From contig NZ_NWSQ01000009.1 of NCBI RefSeq assembly GCF_002531725.1, forward strand, positions 124,001 to 188,000: 64,000 nucleotides of DNA, given 5' to 3'. Shown piece after piece: positions 9,791-17,470 of the stretch. Position 1 is the stretch's first letter, and each line of letters opens with the position of its first letter. The translations under genes were made by a program, and so were the position numbers. The notes below the pieces were generated by a model. That model worked only from the letters and a program-made list of their open reading frames with translations. It searched no databases and was not told the DNA's origin. This DNA comes from Rhizobium sp. L43. GTDB lineage: Bacteria > Pseudomonadota > Alphaproteobacteria > Rhizobiales > Rhizobiaceae.

Positions 9791-11560
9791 TTGTCCCATG
9801 TCTTGGAAGCTGCGCGCCGACGTTTTCAGTTGATCCTGATCAAGCCGTCGCATTATGACGATGACGGCTATGTCATTCGCTGGTGGCGGGCGATGATCCC
9901 CTCCAATTCGCTTGCGGCTCTCTACGGCATCGCCGCCGAATGCGCCGAGCGCAAGGTGCTCGGGCCCGATACCGCGATCGACATCACCGTGATCGACGAG
10001 ACCAACACGCGGATCGATGTCGCCGGACTGCTGGCGCAATTCAAGCGCCATGACAATTTCGGCATGATCGCGCTCGTCGGCGTCCAGACCAACCAGTATC
10101 CGCGCGCGCTGGATATCGCCCGGCCGTTCCGCGATGCCGGCCTGCCGGTTTCGATCGGCGGCTTCCATGTTTCCGGTTGCCTGTCGATGCTGGATGGCAA
10201 GGCCGTCGGGCTCGATGCCTGCCGTGACATGGGCATATCGATGTTTGCCGGCGAGGCCGAGGGCCGGCTGGAGATGGTGCTGCGCGATGCCGCTGCCGGC
10301 GAGCTGAAGCCGCTCTACAATTTCATGAACGATCTTCCGGGCATCGGCGGCACGCCGGTTCCTTTCCTGCCGAAGGACAATATCCAGCGCACGCTCGGGC
10401 TCAGCACCAGCTTCGATGCCGGGCGCGGCTGTCCCTATCAGTGCTCGTTCTGCACCATCATCAACGTACAGGGACGCAAGTCGCGCTTCCGCTCGGCCGA
10501 CGACGTCGAAAAGCTGGTGCGGATGAACTGGGCTCAGGGCATCCACAAATTCTTCATCACCGACGACAATTTCGCCCGCAACAAGGATTGGGAAGCGATC
10601 TTCGACCGGTTGATCGAGCTCAAGGAGCGCGACGGCATTCCGCTCGGCCTGATGATCCAGGTCGACACGCTCTGCCACAAGATCCCGAATTTCATCGAAA
10701 AATCCCGGCGCGCCGGCGTCACCCGCGTCTTCATCGGCCTCGAAAACGTCAATCCGGACAATCTGACCGCCGCCAAGAAGAACCAGAACAAGATCACCGA
10801 ATACCGCAAGATGCTGCTCGCCTGGAAGGCGCAGGGCATCATGACGCTCGCCGGTTATATCCTGGGCTTCCCCGCCGACACGCCGGAATCGATCCGCCGC
10901 GACATCGCGATCATCCAGGAAGAGCTGCCGCTCGACGTCATCGAATTCTTCATCCTGACGCCGCTGCCGGGCTCCGAGGACCACCAGGTCCTGTGGAAGA
11001 AGGACGTCGACATGGATGCCGATCTCAACATCTATGATGTCGAACACGTCTGCACCGCGCATCCGAAGATGAGCAAGCAGCAATGGGAAGACATCTACCA
11101 CGAGGCCTGGGCGCTCTATTACTCGCCCGATCACATGAAGACGCTGCTGCGCCGCGCCGTGGCGACCGGGGTGCCGCTCGCAAGGCTCGTCAAGGTTCTC
11201 GTTTCCTTCGCGACCACCGTACCGTTGGAAAATGTGCATCCGCTGCAAAGCGGCCTGCTGCGCCTGAAGACGCCGTCGGAGCGGCGCCCGGACCTGCCGC
11301 GCGAAAATCCGCTGGTCTTCTGGCCGCGCTTTGCCTGGGAAACCTTCCGCAAACATGCGTCGCTCGCCGGCACGATCATCGGCCTGACGATCTCGGCCTT
11401 CCTGATTTCAAGGGATGCGAAGTCGAAGACCTATATGGATCAAGCCCTGACGCCGGTCGCCGACGACGAAGAGGAAACGCTCCACCTCTTCACCCAGACA
11501 TCAGGCGGCGCCGCAGCCGTCAGCCATGTCAGGAAAGTCGCACAACTGACAGGGCATTGA
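9791..11560 (+). CDS. B12-binding domain / radical SAM protein
   Basis: A 589-residue protein. The N-terminal part (about 15-180) looks like a cobalamin-binding-type domain, with IKPSHYDDDGYVIRWWRAMIPS and NTRIDVAGLLAQFKRH. The radical SAM core follows with the cluster motif CPYQCSFC near residue 216 and FFITDDNFARN, then VFIGLENVNPDNL. The C-terminus has a hydrophobic stretch (AGTIIGLTISAFLI). Start is a TTG; a second in-frame TTG (9833) is possible. The substrate is unknown to me. Transcribed alone and closed by a strong terminator. Confidence 0.83.
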   Translation: MSHVLEAARRRFQLILIKPSHYDDDGYVIRWWRAMIPSNSLAALYGIAAECAERKVLGPDTAIDITVIDETNTRIDVAGLLAQFKRHDNFGMIALVGVQTNQYPRALDIARPFRDAGLPVSIGGFHVSGCLSMLDGKAVGLDACRDMGISMFAGEAEGRLEMVLRDAAAGELKPLYNFMNDLPGIGGTPVPFLPKDNIQRTLGLSTSFDAGRGCPYQCSFCTIINVQGRKSRFRSADDVEKLVRMNWAQGIHKFFITDDNFARNKDWEAIFDRLIELKERDGIPLGLMIQVDTLCHKIPNFIEKSRRAGVTRVFIGLENVNPDNLTAAKKNQNKITEYRKMLLAWKAQGIMTLAGYILGFPADTPESIRRDIAIIQEELPLDVIEFFILTPLPGSEDHQVLWKKDVDMDADLNIYDVEHVCTAHPKMSKQQWEDIYHEAWALYYSPDHMKTLLRRAVATGVPLARLVKVLVSFATTVPLENVHPLQSGLLRLKTPSERRPDLPRENPLVFWPRFAWETFRKHASLAGTIIGLTISAFLISRDAKSKTYMDQALTPVADDEEETLHLFTQTSGGAAAVSHVRKVAQLTGH

Positions 11561-11608
11561 GCTGCAATTCTTGCAACGGCGGCCGACGCCTGGCGGCCGA
11601 AAACATGG

Positions 11609-11647
11609 GCGGCTTCAAACTTAGATCAAGTTTGAAGCCGCGCTTTT
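11609..11647 (+). terminator. Rho-independent terminator of the radical SAM gene
   Basis: A perfect 14-bp stem (11609-11622 with 11628-11641, five-base loop) followed by GCTTTT, 49 bases after the stop codon. Confidence 0.8.
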
Positions 11648-11671
11648 AAGCGCTTCGACCTGGATGCCCGT

Positions 11672-12091
11672 TTAAGCGATTTGGATTATCTGGGCCGTCT
11701 CGGCCACTTGCAGCGTGTCGACGAATTCGACGATCTTGACCGGTTTCCCATCCTGGAAATGGATTTTGTCGACGAATTCCGTTTGGAAGCTCGCGCCCGA
11801 TGGGATGTGCCTGACCTCGCCTTCGCGGTGGGCAAAGACCATTTGCTCGTCTTCGTCCACATAGATGGCTGTCCTGATCTTCGATAGGTCCCATACTGTG
11901 ATCAGCTGCGTTATCGCCTGGCGAAACGCATGCCCGCTTGTTTCAGTTGAAAAGGGCGCCAGCCTGGTATTGCCGACCATGCGAAAGGTGCACCCCTCGC
12001 CGAGCAGCGCCAGCGTGGCCTCGACATCGCCGCGGTCACGCACAGCATACATTTCCTCCACGAGCTTCTTCATGTCGTGCTTTGCAGTCAT
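11672..12091 (-). CDS. nuclear transport factor 2 (NTF2)-like / SnoaL-type protein
   Basis: A 139-residue protein of the cystatin-like NTF2/SnoaL fold: N-terminal helix KKLVEEMYAVRDRGDVEATLALL, the conserved pattern GCTFRMVGN, the region TVWDLSKIRTAIYVDEDEQMVFAHREGEVRH and the final strand KIHFQDGKPVKIVEFVDT. Members range from enzymes to binding proteins, so no activity is assigned. It stands alone, convergent with the radical SAM gene and downstream of tig with a terminator in between. Confidence 0.8.
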   Translation of the reverse strand: MTAKHDMKKLVEEMYAVRDRGDVEATLALLGEGCTFRMVGNTRLAPFSTETSGHAFRQAITQLITVWDLSKIRTAIYVDEDEQMVFAHREGEVRHIPSGASFQTEFVDKIHFQDGKPVKIVEFVDTLQVAETAQIIQIA

Positions 12092-12204
12092 TGTCAGGTC
12101 CTCCCACCATCAGCGAAATCTGCAGTGAATTATACTTTATTGCAACTCTTTGTTGCTGCAGCTGTATCGGAGAAGACGTTCGGGAAGGAACTACCCCGGA
12201 TCAT

Positions 12205-12237
12205 AGAAAAAGGCCTCGCACGATGGTGCGAGGCCTT
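12205..12237 (-). terminator. Rho-independent terminator of tig
   Basis: A perfect 12-bp stem (12210-12221 and 12226-12237, four-base loop) 25 bases after the tig stop; on the minus strand it is followed by TTTTTCTA. Confidence 0.88.
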
Positions 12238-12261
12238 GCAAACTTCAGAACTGAAAAGCGA

Positions 12262-13746
12262 TTATTCAGCGCTTTCGTCAGCCGCCTTCTTCTTCGGAGC
12301 AGCCTTCTTCTTCGGTGCGGCTTCTTCGCCTTCACCGGCCTCGGCAGCTTCGGCCTTGGCGGCAGCCTTCTTCTTCGGCGCGGCCTTCTTGGTCTCGGCC
12401 TTGGTCTCGCCTTCTTCCTCGGCGAGCAGCTCTTCCTTCGTCACCTTCTTGTCGGTGACGTCGATTTCGGTCAGCAGGTGATCGATGACCTTCTCTTCGA
12501 AAATCGGCGCGCGGATCGAAGCGGCGGCACCCGGCTGGCTGCGGAAGAACTCGAGGATCTGCTTTTCCTGGCCCGGATACTGGCGCAGCTGATCGTAGAT
12601 GGCGCGCTGCATTTCGTCTTCGCTGACTTCGACACCGGCCTTTTCGCCGATTTCGGAGAGAACGAGGCCGAGGCGGACGCGACGCTCGGCGAGCGTCTTG
12701 TATTCCTCGCGTGCCTTTTCTTCGGTCGTGTCTTCGTCCTCGAAGGTCTTGCCTGATTGAGCGAGGTCGTTGTTCACCTGGCTCCAGATGCCGTTATATT
12801 CGGCGTCAACCAGCGAGTTCGGGGTCTCGAACTTGTACATCTCGTCGAGCTGGTCGAGGATCTGGCGCTTCAGCTTCTGGCGGGTCAGCGAGCCGTACTG
12901 CGATTCGATCTGACCGCGGACGATTTCCTTCAGGCGGTCGGCGGATTCGATGCCGAGCTTGGAGGCGAGTTCGTCGTTGATCTCGACATCGGCAGGTGCT
13001 GCAACGTCCTTGACCGATACGTCGAAGGTCGCTTCCTTGCCGGCGAGGTTCTTGGCCGGATAGTCGGCCGGGAAGGTCACGGTGATGGTCTTCTCATCGC
13101 CGGCCTTGACGCCGACGAGCTGGTCTTCGAAGCCCGGGATGAAGCGGCCGGAGCCGAGCACCAGTTCGGCGCCCTGGTCGGTGCCGCCCTCGAAGGCTTC
13201 GCCGTCGACCTTGCCGACGTAATCCATGGTGATGCGGTCGCCGTTGGCGGACTTGCCGGTCTTGGTCTCGTAAGCGCGGGCGCTTTCGGCAACCTTCAGG
13301 ACCTGCTCGTTGACTTCGTCGTCCGAGATATCGATGACTTCGCGCGTGACCTTGATGCCCTTGACCGACTTCAGTTCGATCGGCGGCAGCACTTCATAGG
13401 AGAGCGTGAATTCGAAGTCCTGCTCGGCGGCGAGGATCTTATCGGCTTCGTCCTTGTCCTCAGTCATGGCGATTTCGGGCTGCGTGGCCGACTTTTCGCC
13501 GCGGCTGGACAGGATGGCTGCCGGCTGCTCGCGGACGATCTCGTTGACGAGGTCGGCCATGATCGACTTGCCGTAAACCTTCTTCAGGTGAGCAGCGGGG
13601 ACCTTGCCCGGACGGAAGCCGTTGATGCGAACCTTGTCCTTCACATCGGCAAGACGCTCATTCATCTTGTCCTGCATGTCCTTGGCCGGGATAACGACCT
13701 TGATTTCGCGCTTCAGCCCTTCAGCGAGCGTTTCGATAACCTGCAT
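12262..13746 (-). CDS. tig: trigger factor (ribosome-associated chaperone, peptidyl-prolyl isomerase)
   Basis: Binds the ribosome exit tunnel and shields nascent chains. The 494-residue protein shows the ribosome-binding domain with GFRPGKVP near residue 44, the FKBP-type isomerase domain ([18 protein letters not shown], about 160-245) and the helical C-terminal chaperone domain. After about residue 450 comes an Ala/Lys/Glu-rich tail with repeated PKKKAA blocks, longer than in E. coli (432 residues) but seen in rhizobial homologues as I recall. Monocistronic, with a strong terminator downstream and a tRNA gene upstream. Confidence 0.95.
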   Translation of the reverse strand: MQVIETLAEGLKREIKVVIPAKDMQDKMNERLADVKDKVRINGFRPGKVPAAHLKKVYGKSIMADLVNEIVREQPAAILSSRGEKSATQPEIAMTEDKDEADKILAAEQDFEFTLSYEVLPPIELKSVKGIKVTREVIDISDDEVNEQVLKVAESARAYETKTGKSANGDRITMDYVGKVDGEAFEGGTDQGAELVLGSGRFIPGFEDQLVGVKAGDEKTITVTFPADYPAKNLAGKEATFDVSVKDVAAPADVEINDELASKLGIESADRLKEIVRGQIESQYGSLTRQKLKRQILDQLDEMYKFETPNSLVDAEYNGIWSQVNNDLAQSGKTFEDEDTTEEKAREEYKTLAERRVRLGLVLSEIGEKAGVEVSEDEMQRAIYDQLRQYPGQEKQILEFFRSQPGAAASIRAPIFEEKVIDHLLTEIDVTDKKVTKEELLAEEEGETKAETKKAAPKKKAAAKAEAAEAGEGEEAAPKKKAAPKKKAADESAE

Positions 13747-13945
13747 GTCTTCCTACCTTCATGTCGTGGCGGCCGTGCCCAGACGCCGTTCGTTTCGATG
13801 AGCACGACGCCGGCAGCGTGCCGCGCGTGGCTTTTCCCAATTCCGTATCATTCCGCCCGAAGCGGAACGGCACTCGCGGGCTATTCGGGACAACTCTCAA
13901 TTGTTCTGGAACAACCGATTCTTAGTCTCCCACCTGCAAACAGCT

Positions 13946-14030
<85 letters not shown>

Positions 14031-14085
14031 GTTCACAAAACCGCATGCCAATGCCTGCGCATGAGGCCTTCCGGAGCGCGGCGTC

Positions 14086-14113
14086 TCTATATCACCCGAT
14101 TTGGCCGAGGCAA
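14086..14113 (-). promoter_or_regulatory. candidate promoter of tRNA-Leu
   Basis: On the minus strand TTGCCT (14108-14113), 16 bases, TATAGA (14086-14091), about 55 bases before the mature tRNA. Good match to a sigma70-type promoter. Confidence 0.5.
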
Positions 14114-14182
14114 AGGAAAAATGAACGGTCAATGACAGCGATCTGCGCCTCACAAGCCGCCTTGCTGCGAAGCGCCATCGGA

Positions 14183-14773
14183 TCAGTAAAGCGGCTCGTC
14201 GTAAACCGGCTTGCCGTCAACGAGAAGGCTGCGAATCTGCGGGCTTCCCGCTGGCGAGACGCGCACTGATATTGCGACATTGCCGTCATTGCGGGCCTCC
14301 TCGATCGGCTTCCCCTCGCCTTCCGGAACATAGTAGCGCTCGATGCCATATTCGACACGGATGCTGTCGCCCGAGGCAAGCCCGCTGCTGTAGAATGGCT
14401 GGCTGCGCAGGATCACGGTCTCCGGCTGCGGCGGCAGTTCATGAAAGGACGATTCGATCACTGTCCAGAAACCGTCCTGCTGCTTCTTCAACCGGACCCA
14501 TAATACGCGTTCGCCGGGCTCGGCCGGAATGCCGCCGGAAACCGTCTGCACCGGCACCGAGGAAATGTCGTAGTTCAAGATGACATAATCGCCGCGCAGG
14601 AAATCGCGCGGGTCGACGGGCGCCGTCTTCAGCAGCACCTCGGCGCCATTGCTGAGGATCGATGCCCGGCTCTGGATGATCGCGCCGAGGATCAGGGTCT
14701 GCAGGCCGGCGATGATGATCGCCGACAGCAGATAACCCTTGCCGGATTGCAGCCTTGCCATGAACGAGCTCAT
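14183..14773 (-). CDS. GDYXXLXY domain protein, membrane-anchored
   Basis: A 196-residue protein with one N-terminal transmembrane helix (about residues 15-35, LLSAIIIAGLQTLILGAII) and a periplasmic domain carrying the diagnostic GDYVILNY at about 61-68, and later VRVSPAGSPQIRSLLVDGKPVYDEPLY. This matches the GDYXXLXY family, of unknown function, typically encoded beside DUF2157 membrane proteins. That is the case here: its start codon overlaps the DUF2157 stop (ATGA), so the pair is an operon and probably a complex. Function not known. Confidence 0.88.
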   Translation of the reverse strand: MSSFMARLQSGKGYLLSAIIIAGLQTLILGAIIQSRASILSNGAEVLLKTAPVDPRDFLRGDYVILNYDISSVPVQTVSGGIPAEPGERVLWVRLKKQQDGFWTVIESSFHELPPQPETVILRSQPFYSSGLASGDSIRVEYGIERYYVPEGEGKPIEEARNDGNVAISVRVSPAGSPQIRSLLVDGKPVYDEPLY

Positions 14774-15873
14774 GCGCGCTCCCCCTGTGCATTCGCCGAA
14801 AACCGCCGCTCGAGACGGATGACGATCCAGGCGACAAGCGCCACCACGAGACCGGAGAACAGGAAGAGGCTCGACGTGCCGAGGATCGAGCCGACGGTGA
14901 CGGAGGCGAGATAAAGCATCTCCGCGGCGAAGGTGGTGTAGGCGAGATAACGCACCGCGCCATTGTCCCTGCCGTGCAGAGCGATCGCCAGCACGGAAGC
15001 GGCGAGCGTCGCCAGCCCGAGCACCACCAGCCGCCAGCCATCCTCGATCTCGATATGCAGCAGCAGGAAACCGATCGCCGCGACGAGGAAGCTGTAGAAG
15101 GCCGGGGCAGCACCAGCGCTCCTGACCAGGGAAGCGATGCGCGGGAGCGGCAGCGCCGTCAGGACGACGGCGGCCATGCCGCCGACGGCGAAGGCGAGCG
15201 CCACGGCAATCTCCTCATAAAGAGTATAGAGCCAGGCGAGCCAGCCGATCAAAAGCAGATAGGCCAGATGGCGGGCCCGCTCGGTGCCAGTATAACGCAC
15301 CAGGGCGATTGTGATCGCCGCCATGACGGGCGCCATCCAGGGATCGACACCAATCCAATGCGTGTCGTTATTCTCCAGGTAGACGGCAAACGACGCCCAG
15401 GAGAGGAAGCCGGCGACGACGGTCACGGCGCCCGAACGGAACAGGATTGCCGAAATCGCAGCGATGGCGAACCAGAGATACATCACCGTCTGCTCGTCGC
15501 CGGAGAGATGATACATCTGGCCGACCAGCGAGATGGCGCCGCCGAAACTCATTGCACCGATGACCAGCAAGCCGCCTGCGGCCGCCGCCGCACCGCGGGC
15601 GAGCATCCGGGCGGCGGCGATGTGCACCACCCAGATCAGCGCCAGGATGACGCCGACGCGGACAAGGCGCGGGATAGCCTCCCAGTTGGAGGCGACGACC
15701 AGCAGGATGGCGGCTGCAAGCAGCACCGCCGCCAGCGCCATCAGCACCCGGCCGAGGCTGAAGCTTGACGGGCGGCTGTCATATTCGGCGAGAAGTGCGC
15801 CTGCCGTTTCCTGCCCGAGCAGGCCCTTGCCTACCCAGAGCGAGAGATCCCGCTCTAATCTGCCGCGATACAT
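14770..15873 (-). CDS. DUF2157 polytopic membrane protein
   Basis: A 367-residue protein beginning with a soluble N-terminal segment (MYRGRLERDLSLWVGKGLLGQETAGALLAEYDSR), the DUF2157 signature, followed by about ten hydrophobic helices to the end. Family members are uncharacterised inner-membrane proteins. The gene overlaps the GDYXXLXY gene by four bases, and the two form a two-gene operon; the upstream spacer is AT-rich. No enzymatic motif is visible. Assignment to the family rests on the N-terminal pattern and on this partner. Confidence 0.85.
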   Translation of the reverse strand: MYRGRLERDLSLWVGKGLLGQETAGALLAEYDSRPSSFSLGRVLMALAAVLLAAAILLVVASNWEAIPRLVRVGVILALIWVVHIAAARMLARGAAAAAGGLLVIGAMSFGGAISLVGQMYHLSGDEQTVMYLWFAIAAISAILFRSGAVTVVAGFLSWASFAVYLENNDTHWIGVDPWMAPVMAAITIALVRYTGTERARHLAYLLLIGWLAWLYTLYEEIAVALAFAVGGMAAVVLTALPLPRIASLVRSAGAAPAFYSFLVAAIGFLLLHIEIEDGWRLVVLGLATLAASVLAIALHGRDNGAVRYLAYTTFAAEMLYLASVTVGSILGTSSLFLFSGLVVALVAWIVIRLERRFSANAQGERA

Positions 15874-16199
15874 GCTCCACCCCTTATTTCGCGACGCCGA
15901 CTGCGGCGCTGCGGCTCATGCCGTTATAGCTGCAGCACGGGTGTTCGCAAACGCTGTTGCGACAAATATACAAGTTCCTCATTGGTCTAACTTGTACTGG
16001 GTATTAACCGGCCGCTAACGGCAGAAGCGCATATATAAGCATAGGAATGGAGAGTTATGCGGATTTCGCATATCCCTCGTGAATTTATTGCACTGCAAAA
16101 TTGGAATTAGTCATACTATTTATATAGTCATCGAAGCACGGGGATGGCGCCCCGGCCCGGCCCAGCCGGATGCCCGCGGATCCTTCGTCCGTGACGAGA
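15874..16199. other. intergenic region with AT-rich promoter-like stretch
   Basis: No open frame here has coding character. Bases 15955-16135 are AT-rich compared with the surroundings and contain several TATA-like boxes in both directions (for example TATATAA near 16031 and TATATAG near 16123); they probably hold the promoters of the DUF2157 operon (minus) and of the small RNA downstream (plus). A short GC hairpin GGGG...CCCC lies at 16140-16153. Confidence 0.5.
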
Positions 16200-16314
16200 T
16201 TCGCAGCTGCGCACTCCTCCTCCCAGCGCGCTGTGATAGGCTGGCGACACTCCTCCTCCCAGTTGCCAGTCACCATAATGCGCCCGCCGGATCCTCCCCC
16301 GGCGGGCGTTTTTG
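16200..16314 (+). ncRNA. trans-acting small RNA with two anti-Shine-Dalgarno hairpin loops (alpha-r14 / NfeR1 / 'cuckoo'-like)
   Basis: Two consecutive hairpins carry the same 13-base loop ACTCCTCCTCCCA. Hairpin 1: arms 16204-16212 (one bulged T) and 16226-16233. Hairpin 2: arms 16241-16248 and 16262-16269 (one G-U). Each loop contains CCTCCTCCC (16216-16224 and 16252-16260), complementary to ribosome binding sites. A strong terminator (16281-16313) closes the unit. Size, two-loop architecture and motif match the alpha-r14 (NfeR1) sRNAs of rhizobia and the CcsR/'cuckoo' RNAs of Rhodobacter, which block translation of many mRNAs. The 5' end is not determined; it could lie as far upstream as about 16130. 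The two DUF1127 genes just downstream fit the known association. Confidence 0.75.
16281..16313 (+). terminator. Rho-independent terminator of the small RNA
   Basis: A 10-bp GC-rich stem (16281-16290 with 16299-16308) followed by TTTTT. No protein gene precedes it on this strand, which supports a small RNA. Confidence 0.88.
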
Positions 16315-16743
16315 TTGAGTCGAAGCTCGATTAAAACATTGACGGCCCGATGCTTTTCCGTCGCGTGGCGCCGTCACGCCACATTGTCGTCACGCCGCCC
16401 CACCGACCCTGCGAACGGATGGGCAGCTGCCGATTCGAAGCGGAACTGCTCTTTGCAGTGGATCGACGGTCGGAACAGCCTGAGGGAGCGGCGTTTTTCG
16501 CCAGTGGCACCCACTCGACGCTCCAAACTGGTTTGCTTTCGCCGACGCCATTCTGCCTATTCGTTGACCAAAAAACGGTAAGTCTGCGTCAAATGCCCCG
16601 AGAGCATTGCATGCCTCGCATAGGTGATCTGAAAACTTGGCTGTTTTAGTCTTTCGCGCCGCAACATATATTCTGGTCATAAAATAGAGGTCGGCGCCGA
16701 TCGGTGGCTGCTGACGGATGAAACCCTCGGAAAGGGGCTTAAC
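16315..16743. other. intergenic region between the small RNA and the first DUF1127 gene
   Basis: No credible gene seen. Open frames in both directions lack a ribosome binding site and coding-like composition. The part around 16640-16690 is AT-rich (CATATATTC) and probably contains the promoter of the DUF1127 gene at 16744, whose leader would be about 60-80 bases. No confident -35/-10 pair can be named. Confidence 0.45.
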
Positions 16744-16890
16744 ATGAACTTCTCTCGCTCTTTCAATAACTGGCGCAAGTATCGTCAGACCGTCACGGAA
16801 CTCGGTCGCATGACCAACCGCGAATTGCACGATCTCGGCATCGACCGTTCGGACATCCATCGCGTTGCCCGTGAGGCTTCTTCCCGCTAA
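16744..16890 (+). CDS. DUF1127 small basic protein 1 (CcaF1/YjiS-like)
   Basis: A 48-residue protein, MNFSRSFNNWRKYRQTVTEL followed by GRMTNRELHDLGIDRSDIHRVAREASSR. The pattern WRxYRxT...LxxLxxREL.DLGIxRxDI is the DUF1127 signature. Members are tiny Arg-rich proteins, some of which bind RNA and influence sRNA processing in Rhodobacter (CcaF1) or phosphate/carbon metabolism in Agrobacterium. A Shine-Dalgarno-like AAAGGGG lies 6 bases before the ATG. Directly behind the stop come a hairpin with a CTCCTCCC loop and a terminator. The first DUF1127 gene of a tandem pair. Confidence 0.9.
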   Translation: MNFSRSFNNWRKYRQTVTELGRMTNRELHDLGIDRSDIHRVAREASSR

Positions 16891-16895
16891 TTCCA

Positions 16896-16927
16896 GGCGA
16901 TCGCGGCTCCTCCCAAGCGCGATTGTT
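16896..16927 (+). ncRNA. 3'-UTR hairpin with anti-Shine-Dalgarno loop (possible mRNA-derived sRNA)
   Basis: The perfect 6-bp stem ATCGCG/CGCGAT (16900-16905, 16918-16923), extendable with wobble pairs to about 10 bp, presents the loop GCTCCTCCCAAG with CTCCTCCC at 16907-16914. It sits 5-35 bases after the DUF1127 stop and just before the terminator. In Rhodobacter, DUF1127 mRNA 3' ends are processed into CCUCCUCCC-loop sRNAs (CcsR); this looks like a one-hairpin version. Processing is inference. Confidence 0.55.
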
Positions 16928-16935
16928 CTCGATTG

Positions 16936-16970
16936 AAAACGCCCGCTGTACCCACAGCGGGCGTTTTCTT
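16936..16970 (+). terminator. Rho-independent terminator of the first DUF1127 transcript
   Basis: A perfect 14-bp stem (16936-16949 with 16954-16967, loop ACCC) followed by CTTTTG on the plus strand. Confidence 0.9.
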
Positions 16971-17184
16971 TTGTCTGCATGCGACTGCCGCGGGGTTGCA
17001 TGTTTTCCCGCCTGCTTAGCCCGCTCAAAAAATATTCACCGCCCAATTTGCGAGCATCATATTGCACAATTGCATGGCAGACGCCTTTTATTTGCACTGC
17101 ACAATAGGACCGATATCGCCTATATAAACACCAACCGCAGAGAGACAGGCGATCCCGCCGTCCCGCGGACATAGGAAGAAGACG

Positions 17185-17328
17185 ATGAACCCGATCCGCA
17201 TTGCAAAAAGCTGGCTCAGCTACCGCCGTACGCTCAACGAACTCGGCGGCCTTTCCAACCAGACCCTGTCCGACATCGGCGTCAGCCGCTACGACATCCG
17301 CAATATCGCCTCCCGCTCGTTCCGTTAA
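17185..17328 (+). CDS. DUF1127 small basic protein 2
   Basis: A 47-residue paralogue: MNPIRIAKSWLSYRRTLNEL then GGLSNQTLSDIGVSRYDIRNIASRSFR. It shares SYRRTLNELGxLSNxTLxDIGxSRxDI with DUF1127 proteins but differs from the upstream copy at about half of the positions, so the duplication is old. The leader contains CTATATAA near 17120 as a likely -10 region and a purine-rich AGGAAGAAGACG before the ATG. It has its own terminator, so it is transcribed separately from the first copy. Confidence 0.88.
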   Translation: MNPIRIAKSWLSYRRTLNELGGLSNQTLSDIGVSRYDIRNIASRSFR

Positions 17329-17364
17329 TAACGGACCGCTAATAGCGGGCGTGATGCTTCCAAG

Positions 17365-17429
17365 ACGGCGCCTCGGGGCGCCGTTTTTGATTCCTGGTGC
17401 TGGGCCATCGGGGCGCCGTTTTTGATTCC
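17365..17429 (+). terminator. terminator with a partial duplicate (22-bp direct repeat)
   Basis: An 8-bp stem ACGGCGCC/GGCGCCGT (17365-17372, 17377-17384) with TTTTT ends the second DUF1127 transcript. Its right half plus tail (17373-17394) is repeated exactly at 17408-17429; the second copy can form only a weak stem. This is probably a small local duplication. Confidence 0.75.
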
Positions 17430-17470
17430 GGGGTGTTGGATCGCACCTGCCGACATGATATCAGCCCGGA

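Noticed and set aside
9530..11356. 608-residue open frame on the minus strand
   Set aside because: Antisense to the radical SAM gene, whose cluster motif is on the plus strand.
12262..12420. Lys/Ala repeats at the end of tig as a frameshift or contaminating sequence
   Set aside because: The frame is continuous to a stop followed by a good terminator; a charged tail is plausible for rhizobial trigger factors.
16390..17172. 260-residue minus-strand open frame across the first DUF1127 gene
   Set aside because: Checked for a transposase remnant in its left part, none recognised. It overlaps DUF1127 and its terminator and lacks coding character.
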